Of a stretch of DNA of 64,000 nt, positions 57,422 through 64,000 are shown piece by piece; position 1 is the first letter of the stretch, and every line of letters begins with the position of its first letter. Below the pieces are notes generated by a model, which was not told the origin of the DNA, did no database searches, and worked only from the letters and a program-made list of their open reading frames with translations. Source of the stretch: Streptomyces sp. AM 2-1-1 (GTDB lineage Bacteria > Actinomycetota > Actinomycetes > Streptomycetales > Streptomycetaceae); NCBI RefSeq assembly GCF_029167645.1, contig NZ_CP119147.1, positions 6,590,501 through 6,654,500 of the forward strand, given 5' to 3'. The position numbers and the translations under genes are program-made.

Positions 57422-59743
57422 GTGGGCGACAACGAGTTCGGCGAGCGCCTGCGTGCACTGCGTACGGGAGCCGGTATCAGCCAGGAACTGCTGGCACAGC
57501 GGGCTGGGATCAGTGTGCGGGCCCTGTCGGACATGGAGCGGGGGCGGACACGGGGGCCCCGGCAGCGCACGGTGGCGGCATTGGCAGCGGCCATGGGAGT
57601 GGACGGCGATGTGGGCCACGAGCTGGAGGACGCCGCCCGGTCGGGCCGTTCGCGGGCCGTCGGCGGCACGGGGCCGGGCGGGGGGAGGACGGCTGGGCAC
57701 GGGCTGGCGTTGCCGCGTGACCTCAGTGACTTCACCGCCCGGGGCCCCGCCCTGGCCGGGCTGCGGGTTCTGGCCGAACACCTCGATCCCGCCCGGCCGC
57801 CGGTCGCCGTGATCTGCGGGCAGCCCGGGCTGGGCAAGACCGCCTTCGCGGTGCACGCCGCCCATGCCCTGGCGCCCGGTTTCCCGGACGGGCAGTACGC
57901 CGTCGACCTGCGCGGCATGGACCCGGAGCCCACACCGCCGCGCGAGGTGCTCGCCCGGCTCCTGCACGCGCTCGGCGTGGCCGAGACAGCCGTCCCGGCC
58001 TCCACCGACGAGCGCAGCGGTCTCCTGCGGTCGGTGCTGCGCGAGCGGCGGGTGCTGCTCCTTCTGGACAACGCCGCGGGCGAGGACCAGGTCCGCCCCC
58101 TGCTGCCCGGCCACGGCGCCTCTCTCACCCTGGTCACCAGCCGCCGCTCGCTGGCCGGGCTGGAAGCCGTCCACCGCACGGAGCTGGCGCTGCTGCGCCG
58201 GGAGGAAGCGGTCGAACTTCTCACCCGCGTCATCGGGTCGGAGCGGGTCGAGCGGGAGGCACAGGCGGCCCGCGACCTGGCGGAACTCTGTGGGTACTTG
58301 CCCTTGGCCATGCGCATCGCCGCCCAGCGCCTGGCCTCGCGACCCGGCGAGACCCTGGCGAAACTCGTCGCCCAGCTCACCGCTCACGGGGACCGCCTGG
58401 ACACCCTGCAGGCAGGCTCTCTGCAGATACGGTCCGCCTTCACCTTGTCCTACCGTCAGCTCAGCCCGGCCGCCCGCACCGTCTTCCGCCGTGCCTCACT
58501 CGCCCACGGCCCTGACTTCAGCCCCGCCACCGCAGCCCTCCTGGCAGGCGTACCCCCACGCCAGGCCGTGCGCTGCCTGGAACGGCTGACCGACGCCGGA
58601 CTGCTCCAGCCCCACTCCACCGCCGACCGCTACCGCTTCCACGACCTCCTGCGCCTGTTCGCCGCCGAACAACTGGTGGAGGATGACGATGCCACCCAGA
58701 TCGCCGCTGCCCAGGAACGAACCGCCCACTGGGTCCTGCGCCGGGCCACCGCCGCCGCACTGCGCTTCGATGCCGACCGCCACCAGGACGCGCCCGAAGG
58801 AGACCCCGACCTGGCCACCGCGCCCACCGATCGCGAGCAGGCCCGGATCTGGCTGGAAGCCGAGCGGCCCCAGTGGCTCGCGGCCCTGGGCCGGGCCCAG
58901 GCGGCGGGCCGGCACCAGCAGGTCATCGAAGCCGCCGAAGCGATGCACTGGTTTTCCGACGTGACCGCGCACTGGGAACTGTGGGCGGAGGTGTTCCAGC
59001 GGGCCGTTGAGTCCGCCCGCGCTCTCGGCAGCAGGCGAGACGAGGCCGTCCACCTCAACTACCTCGCCTGGGCCTACAACTTCTGCCTCCACGACTACTC
59101 CGCCGCCCTGGCCGCCGCACAGGCCGCCCTGCCCGCGGCACACGAGGCCGCGGACCAAGTCCAAGCGGGATGGGCCCTGGGCTACGCGGCAGGCGCGCTC
59201 CGCCGACTCGGAAGGACCGACGAGTCCATTGTCCGGCTGCACGAAGCAGCCGCCCACCTCAAGGACCACACCGACCCGCGAGTCCGCCTCGCCGAACTCA
59301 CCATTCTCATAACCCTGGGCCAACACCTGCGCCACGCCAACCGGGCGGACGAGGCCCTGGTCATCCACCGCCGCTGCGAAGCCCTCTGCCTCGCCGGAGT
59401 GCCGGGGAAGCCGCACGACCTCGTCGCTTCTTATGTGGCGCAGACCCGCCATCACCTCGGCAGCGACCTCATGGCCATGGGGCGATGGGGCCAGGCCGAA
59501 TCGCCTTTGCGTGCCGCCTTGGCCCACTGGGAGGCAGGCCGGATGCCGGCCTGGAGCGAACCCGTCCGCCTCGACCTGGGCATCACCCTGCGTCACCTCG
59601 ACCGCCACGACGAGGCCCGCGCGACGTTGACCACGGCCCACCGCACCCTCGCCGGGCTGAACAACCCCCGCCACGGCGAAGCTGCCGACGAACTGCGCCG
59701 GATCACTGCGGGGTTCGGCATCGCCGACCAGCCGGTCGGCTGA
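57422..59743 (+). CDS. XRE-NB-ARC-TPR (STAND) regulatory protein
   Basis: 773 residues from a GTG at 57422 (AGGGGGAC upstream). The XRE helix-turn-helix covers about 5-65 (LRALRTGAGISQELLAQRAGISVRALSDMERG). An NB-ARC ATPase follows with Walker A GQPGLGKT at 133-140, a Walker B-like RVLLLLDNA near 218 and the RxLAxLCGxLPLA-type GLPL region (DLAELCGYLPLAMRIAAQRLA). The C-terminal 300 residues form TPR-like helices. Such STAND proteins act as ATP-switched regulators in streptomycetes, some for antibiotic clusters. It is monocistronic as far as seen, with no obvious target next to it. Confidence 0.9.
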   Translation: MGDNEFGERLRALRTGAGISQELLAQRAGISVRALSDMERGRTRGPRQRTVAALAAAMGVDGDVGHELEDAARSGRSRAVGGTGPGGGRTAGHGLALPRDLSDFTARGPALAGLRVLAEHLDPARPPVAVICGQPGLGKTAFAVHAAHALAPGFPDGQYAVDLRGMDPEPTPPREVLARLLHALGVAETAVPASTDERSGLLRSVLRERRVLLLLDNAAGEDQVRPLLPGHGASLTLVTSRRSLAGLEAVHRTELALLRREEAVELLTRVIGSERVEREAQAARDLAELCGYLPLAMRIAAQRLASRPGETLAKLVAQLTAHGDRLDTLQAGSLQIRSAFTLSYRQLSPAARTVFRRASLAHGPDFSPATAALLAGVPPRQAVRCLERLTDAGLLQPHSTADRYRFHDLLRLFAAEQLVEDDDATQIAAAQERTAHWVLRRATAAALRFDADRHQDAPEGDPDLATAPTDREQARIWLEAERPQWLAALGRAQAAGRHQQVIEAAEAMHWFSDVTAHWELWAEVFQRAVESARALGSRRDEAVHLNYLAWAYNFCLHDYSAALAAAQAALPAAHEAADQVQAGWALGYAAGALRRLGRTDESIVRLHEAAAHLKDHTDPRVRLAELTILITLGQHLRHANRADEALVIHRRCEALCLAGVPGKPHDLVASYVAQTRHHLGSDLMAMGRWGQAESPLRAALAHWEAGRMPAWSEPVRLDLGITLRHLDRHDEARATLTTAHRTLAGLNNPRHGEAADELRRITAGFGIADQPVG

Positions 59744-59931
59744 GGCGCCTCGTACCTCCGGACGCGACCGCCGACCGCATCGCGGGACTGAGAGCCGAGG
59801 TGGTGTGCGACGGCCCGGGGTGCTCACCTCCCGCTCTCCCGCACGAAGAGACCAGTCCGGTGCCCGCTCGGCGAAGTACGCGGCAGATCGGCTCGACACC
59901 GCCGAAGCCGGCCTGCTGCCCGTCGGCGAAC

Positions 59932-60897
59932 CTACGAGCGTGCGTGGGGCCGGTCGAGTTCGGCCGCGAAGAAAGACGCCGCAGCTTTCAGGGTGTCGGT
60001 CGCGCTGCGCGACTCGGTGTTCTCGTCGTCGTCGGCGCCCGGGTCTTCGAGCCCGACCAGCAGCGTACGAACGGCCTCCACCGCGTGCATGACCATCGCG
60101 GGGTCGGCCCCCGGCCGGGCGTGCGCGCTCATCCGGATCGCTGGTGCCCGCGGGAGGCCCGGGTACGCGACCAGGCCCTCCGGGTCGCGCCCCGCCGTGG
60201 CGAGCAGGGCCACCCCCAACCCGGCGCGTGCGGCCTCCAGCACGCCCGCCAGATAGCCGGCGTCGCAGACGACCGAGGCGGCGATGCCGTGCGCGGAGAG
60301 TACGTCCAGCGCCCTGCGGCGGATCGCGCACGGCGCCGCGACCGCCACCAGCGGAAGGGGTGCCGGGCCGGGCGGTGGGGTCCATCCCGGCGCCGCGTAC
60401 CAGCTCAGCGGCATGGAGCCGACCTGCATGCCCTCCGTGGAGGCCGCCTCGGTCACGTACACCGCCAGGTCCACCGACCTGCGGTCGACCGCCTCGACGA
60501 GGCGCGCGGAGCGGTCGATGCGGAACCGGACCCGGCAGTGCGGCAGCGTCCCGTGGACGGCCTCGGTGATCCGGGGGAGGAGCTGATCGGCTCCGTGCTC
60601 GGTGGAGCCGATGACGATGGTGGCGGGTTCCGCGTCGAGCAGCCTGCGCGCGGCGTCGTCGTGCACACCGAGTATCCGCCGCGCCTCCTCCAGCAGGAGG
60701 TTCCCGGCCTCGGTGAACCGGGTGGACCGGCCGGCCCGTTCGACCACCGGCCTGCCCAACGCCCTTTCCAGCCGCCGGACATGCTGGCTCACCGCCGACT
60801 GACTGAGCGTCAGGGCTTCGGCGGCCCGGTGGAATCCGCCCCGGTCCGCGACGGCGACGAGACTGCGCAGGGCGACGATGTCGAAGACTGGTCCCAT
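59932..60897 (-). CDS. LysR-family transcriptional regulator
   Basis: 321 residues starting MGPVFDIVALRSLVAVADRG at 60897-60895. The winged helix-turn-helix is at about 5-65 (GGFHRAAEALTLSQSAVSQHVRRLERALGRPVVER), the effector-binding domain at about 85-300. There is no ribosome site; TGCTAGCGT ends seven bases before the ATG, so a leaderless transcript is possible. It is divergent from a GlcD-like flavoprotein gene across 173 bases that contain a palindrome, the usual LysR arrangement, so control of that gene is likely. The effector is unknown. Confidence 0.9.
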   Translation of the reverse strand: MGPVFDIVALRSLVAVADRGGFHRAAEALTLSQSAVSQHVRRLERALGRPVVERAGRSTRFTEAGNLLLEEARRILGVHDDAARRLLDAEPATIVIGSTEHGADQLLPRITEAVHGTLPHCRVRFRIDRSARLVEAVDRRSVDLAVYVTEAASTEGMQVGSMPLSWYAAPGWTPPPGPAPLPLVAVAAPCAIRRRALDVLSAHGIAASVVCDAGYLAGVLEAARAGLGVALLATAGRDPEGLVAYPGLPRAPAIRMSAHARPGADPAMVMHAVEAVRTLLVGLEDPGADDDENTESRSATDTLKAAASFFAAELDRPHARS

Positions 60898-60931
60898 GGA
60901 CGGCACGCTAGCACCAACCAATAAGCATTCG

Positions 60932-60947
60932 CGATCACTTGTGATCG
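60932..60947. promoter_or_regulatory. Palindrome in the LysR-flavoprotein divergent promoter
   Basis: CGATCAC-TT-GTGATCG has perfect 7-bp arms. It sits 35 bases before the LysR start and about 124 before the flavoprotein start, in a patch rich in A/T, and is a good candidate operator for the LysR protein. Confidence 0.55.
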
Positions 60948-61070
60948 TTCCTCCTTGTTGAAGGTGTGCGGCGGGTTCCGCCATCCTGGCCGCATGTCGC
61001 ACCCCCGCACGTCGCACCCCTGCCCGGTCCGCCTGTCGCCCGCTCCTGTGCCGTGCGTCTCGGCCGGAGC

Positions 61071-62471
61071 GTGAACACGGCCCTCCAGTCCGTCGAACAG
61101 GCTTCCGCGGGAGCCCGGTTGCTCGGCCTGCTCGCCCGGGACCTGCCCCCCGACCGGCTCACCAGCGACCCGCGACGCACCGTGCCGTACGCCACGGACC
61201 GCTCGGGAGCCCCTGCCCGCGGTGAACCGCTCGCCGTGGTGCACGCCCTGCGGACCGACGACGTGTCCACGGTCCTGCGCCACGCGGACGCCCTGCGGGT
61301 TCCGGTCGTGCCGCGCGGCGCGGGTACGGGACTCTCGGGCGGGGCGACGGCCGGCGACGGCGATCTGGTGCTCGACCTGTCCCGGATGAACCGGATCGTC
61401 GAACTCGCCCCGGACGACCAGCTCGCCGTCGTCGAACCCGGAGTCGTCACGGCCGACCTCGACCGGGCCGCCGCCACCCACGGCCTGCGCTACGCCCCCG
61501 ACCCGGCGAGCGCGGCGCTCTCCACGATCGGCGGGAACATCGCGACCAACGCCGGCGGACTGCGCTGCGCCAAGTACGGGGTCACCCGCGACAGTGTGCT
61601 GGGACTGGAGGCCGTCCTCGCGGGCGGGACCGTCGTACGAACCGGCCGGCGCACCGTCAAGGGGGTCGCCGGGTACGACCTGACGGCCCTGCTCACCGGA
61701 TCCGAAGGCACTCTCGCCGTCATCACCGGGGCGACCGTGCGGCTGCGACCGGTACCGGTCGCCACCGCCACCCTGGCGGCCTGGTTCGACACCTTCGCCG
61801 ACGCGGCCGACGCGGCGGGCGCGATCACGGCCGCCGGTATCGAACCCGCGATGGCCGAACTGCTCGACGGCCCGGTGCTCGGGGCGATCGACGCGGCCGA
61901 GGGCACCGCGCTGCGCGGACGGGGCGAGGCCCTCCTCATCGTCCAGTGCGACGGCGCCGGCGCGCACGCCGAGGCAGGACGGGTCGCGGCCCTCCTGGAG
62001 AAGTCCGCCTCCGCGCTCACCGTCGCCGACGACGACGCGGGGGCGGACGCCCTGCTCGCCGCCCGCCGACTCGCGCTGCCCTCCCTCGAACGCCTCGGCC
62101 GTCCCCTGATCGAGGACATCGCCGTCCCCCGCTCCCGGATGGCCGAAGCGGTGCGGGGCATCGCGGAGATCTCCGCCCGGCGCGGCGTACCGGTCTTCAC
62201 CCTGGCCCACGCGGCGGACGGCAACCTGCACCCCGTCATCGTGGTCGACGCGGGCCCGGCCGGACTGCCCGAGGCGGCGTGGGAAGCGGCGGGCGACATC
62301 TTCGCCCTCGCGCTGCGCCTGGGGGGCACACTCACCGGCGAACACGGCGTCGGCACCCTCAAACGCCAGTGGATCGCCGAGGAGTTGGGAGCGGAGAACC
62401 ACGCGTTGCAACGGCGCATCAAGGCCGCGTTCGACCCGCACGCCATCCTGAACCCGGGGAAGGCCGTCTGA
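61071..62471 (+). CDS. FAD-linked oxidase, GlcD-like
   Basis: 466 residues from the GTG at 61071; a GTG at 61053 is possible, and neither has an ideal ribosome site. The PCMH-type FAD-binding domain is clear: VPVVPRGAGTGLSGGA near 90-105, then TIGGNIATNAGGLRCAKYG and GYDLTALLTGSEGTLAVIT. The C-terminal FAD-oxidase domain ends in GGTLTGEHGVGTLKRQW and FDPHAILNPGKAV, where the E-H-G-x-G motif holds active-site His. Relatives oxidise 2-hydroxy acids such as glycolate or D-lactate. No iron-sulfur partner (GlcF) lies next to it, so it probably acts alone. It is probably controlled by the divergent LysR gene. Confidence 0.88.
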   Translation: MNTALQSVEQASAGARLLGLLARDLPPDRLTSDPRRTVPYATDRSGAPARGEPLAVVHALRTDDVSTVLRHADALRVPVVPRGAGTGLSGGATAGDGDLVLDLSRMNRIVELAPDDQLAVVEPGVVTADLDRAAATHGLRYAPDPASAALSTIGGNIATNAGGLRCAKYGVTRDSVLGLEAVLAGGTVVRTGRRTVKGVAGYDLTALLTGSEGTLAVITGATVRLRPVPVATATLAAWFDTFADAADAAGAITAAGIEPAMAELLDGPVLGAIDAAEGTALRGRGEALLIVQCDGAGAHAEAGRVAALLEKSASALTVADDDAGADALLAARRLALPSLERLGRPLIEDIAVPRSRMAEAVRGIAEISARRGVPVFTLAHAADGNLHPVIVVDAGPAGLPEAAWEAAGDIFALALRLGGTLTGEHGVGTLKRQWIAEELGAENHALQRRIKAAFDPHAILNPGKAV

Positions 62472-62554
62472 GTCGGGCACCGTACGGCCCGCCCCCTCCA
62501 CCACACGCCCCTCCACCACACGCCGACCCGCCCCCGGGGTCCGGTGCGGCGGGG

Positions 62555-63412
62555 TCAGGGTGCGACGAAGAGGGAGGGGAACCGAGGGCCCAGCCAGGGT
62601 TTGCGCCCCACGGCGAACACCTGGCCGCGGGCCATGGCCCGCCACGTGTCGCGTCGCCCCAGCGCGATGAGGAGGAAGGCGACGGGGTCGATGACGACGG
62701 TGCAGTCGGGCCGCTCCGGCGGCCCCTCCGTGACCGTCACCGTGCCGTCGGCCAGCGTGACGCCGAACGCCGGGCCACCGCCACGCAACCGGACGCCGTA
62801 CCGGGCCGTGAGACGGGCGGTGGCGGCCGTGTCGGCGACGCGCGGCATGACGCGGAGCAGGAACGGCACGCACAGGGCCACACGGCAGTCGTCGATCATG
62901 TGGGGGCGGCGCAGCGCACGAGCGAGGTCGTGTCCGTGGCCCAGCATGTGCGTCAGCAGGTACGACGCGAGGACGGCCCGGTCCATCGGACCCAGCGGTG
63001 TGATCAGCGCGGATCGGTCGGCCGCCGCGCCGGGCCGTCCGGTCCGGGACCGTTCCGCGGCAACGAGGAACGCTTCGGCCTGCTCCACGATCATCGCCGC
63101 CAGCGGCTGTGCCCGGCGCTCCCCGAACGCGGCCAGCGCCCGCGCGTTGGCCGGTGCCAGGCTCTCCGGCGTCCCGTCCCCGTACGGGCGTTCGTGCCCG
63201 GCCGCGAGGTCCGCCATCAGCTCGTTGGCCAGCGCCAGATGGGCTGCGGCCTCCCCGACCGTCCACGCGGAACCGGGTACGGGGACCGAGGTGTCGGACA
63301 CCCCCCGCAGCAGCGTGGCGATGTCCTCGGCGGTCTTCCGTATCGCCTCTCGGAGCGGTTCCGGCAAGGCCCCGGATCCGTTCCCGTCCTGCCGTACCGT
63401 CGTCGGTCGCAC
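62555..63412 (-). CDS. Maleylpyruvate isomerase-family, mycothiol-dependent protein
   Basis: 285 residues from a GTG at 63412-63410 (GGGAAAG upstream). The N-terminal DinB-like four-helix bundle (about 18-170) has SAWTVGEAAAHLALANELMAD and, further on, LLTHMLGHGHDLARALRRP, whose histidines would bind a metal. The C-terminal part (about 190-285) resembles an SCP2-like domain (DGTVTVTEGPPERPDCTVVIDPVAFLLIALGRRD). Actinobacterial members use mycothiol as cofactor. The substrate is unknown, and the protein need not isomerise maleylpyruvate. It converges on the flavoprotein gene with only 83 bases between stops. Confidence 0.85.
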   Translation of the reverse strand: MRPTTVRQDGNGSGALPEPLREAIRKTAEDIATLLRGVSDTSVPVPGSAWTVGEAAAHLALANELMADLAAGHERPYGDGTPESLAPANARALAAFGERRAQPLAAMIVEQAEAFLVAAERSRTGRPGAAADRSALITPLGPMDRAVLASYLLTHMLGHGHDLARALRRPHMIDDCRVALCVPFLLRVMPRVADTAATARLTARYGVRLRGGGPAFGVTLADGTVTVTEGPPERPDCTVVIDPVAFLLIALGRRDTWRAMARGQVFAVGRKPWLGPRFPSLFVAP

Positions 63413-63744
63413 GTCGCCCGCTTTCCCTTCGCCCCGCCCTCCCCGCTGTGCGGGGACGCGCGTACCCCATCACACTCCAGGACGCCGGACAATCCCTTCC
63501 GCGCACCGTCCGGGGGACCGCCGGACGTCAGGCGGGTCCCGCGGTCGGCGCGCGGCACGTTAGGGGGCCCGGAAATAGGGGTTGGCCGCTCACGGGGGCG
63601 GTGACACGGTGGTGCCGTCCCAGGAGCTGCCCGCCCCGCATCCGGCCCGACGTGTCCGGTGCGGGAGCCGAGCCCTCCCACCCCCGCCCGTGCGACCGCG
63701 CGTACGAACCCGCGCGCGGGTACCGGCACTTCCCAGGAGGTCTC
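63413..63744. other. Divergent intergenic region before the SDR gene
   Basis: 332 bases between two divergent genes. Both promoters should be here, but I could not assign elements with confidence. No repeat, RNA or small gene was recognised. Confidence 0.45.
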
Positions 63745-64000
63745 ATGACCGACCGCCGCACCGTCCTCATCACCGGCACCTCCTCCGGCATCGGCCTGGC
63801 CACCGCGGTCGCCGCGGCCACGGCCGGCTGGAACGTCGTCGCGACCCTGCGCGACACCGGCAGGGCCGATGCCCTGCGCGCGGCCGTGGAGGCGGCCGGT
63901 GTCGCCGAGCACGTGCGGATCGCGCGTCTCGACGTGACCGACCCGGCGTCCGTCACGGAAGCGGTCACCGGGGCGGTCGCCGCGTACGGGCGGCTCGACG
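63745..64000 (+). CDS. Short-chain dehydrogenase/reductase, N-terminal part (cut by window edge)
   Basis: The first 85 codons are present, with CCAGGAGG upstream of the ATG. The Rossmann start VLITGTSSGIGLATAVAA contains TGxxxGIG for NAD(P) binding, and ARLDVTDPASV has the acidic residue that contacts the adenine. The YxxxK active site lies beyond the window. Classical SDRs reduce or oxidise hydroxyl/keto groups; the substrate is unknown. The Thr-Leu-Arg after the second strand (VVATLRDTGRA) hints at NADPH preference. Confidence 0.92.
   Translation, partial: MTDRRTVLITGTSSGIGLATAVAAATAGWNVVATLRDTGRADALRAAVEAAGVAEHVRIARLDVTDPASVTEAVTGAVAAYGRLD

Noticed and set aside
59744..59931. Possible gene fragment between the STAND and LysR genes
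   Set aside because: No frame keeps protein-like character and no family could be named; treated as convergent intergenic DNA.

Overview
The window is chromosomal DNA of very high G+C with an extreme G/C bias at third codon positions. It carries a complete-looking whiE-type spore-pigment locus, a class F sortase, secreted glycoside hydrolases behind LacI-family operators, an MbtH protein and giant NRPSs. Together these point to a Streptomyces or a very close relative. No rRNA, tRNA, insertion sequence, CRISPR array or integrase was seen.

Layout. (1) 1-6485: whiE-like spore pigment polyketide locus. One leftward operon (SchA/CurD-like ORFI, cupin, KS-alpha, chain-length factor, ACP, cyclase cut by the window edge) lies opposite a rightward FAD hydroxylase (ORFVIII). 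(2) 6500-8730: class F sortase, its secreted companion and a small unknown gene. (3) 8741-12181: two secreted arabinan-directed enzymes (GH43 and GH54-CBM42), convergent around a strong terminator, each with a palindromic LacI-family operator upstream. (4) 12526-16350: an Imm-5-like orphan, then an XRE-cupin regulator divergent from an EamA exporter, a frameshifted PaiB-type FMN-binding regulator pseudogene and a B3/B4-domain protein. (5) 16522-26777: two tandem MuiA/DUF4139 proteins, a long perfect inverted repeat, a DUF4190 membrane protein, a LuxR-type AAA regulator divergent from an AraC regulator, a Dps protein and a GNAT acetyltransferase.

(6) 27538-50336 is the centrepiece: an MbtH-like protein and two translationally coupled NRPSs of 4835 and 2540 residues. 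They form a six-module line: C-A-T, C-A-T, C-A-T, C-A-T-E, then C-A-T, C-A-T-R. The terminal domain is an NAD(P)H thioester reductase, so the predicted product is a hexapeptide released as an aldehyde (or an alcohol after a second reduction). It should carry a D residue at position 4 and a Phe-like C-terminal residue. The adenylation pockets alternate: modules 1, 3 and 5 share one aliphatic-like pocket, and modules 2 and 4 share one identical Gln-like pocket. No thioesterase, transporter or pathway regulator is adjacent.

(7) 50475-64000: a T4 Rnl1-type RNA ligase, a secreted propeller-like protein, a GH5-FnIII-CBM2 mannanase behind two CebR-type boxes, a gene remnant, a GT87-like membrane protein, an XRE-NB-ARC-TPR regulator, a LysR regulator facing a GlcD-like flavoprotein, a mycothiol-dependent isomerase-family protein and the start of an SDR gene cut by the window edge.
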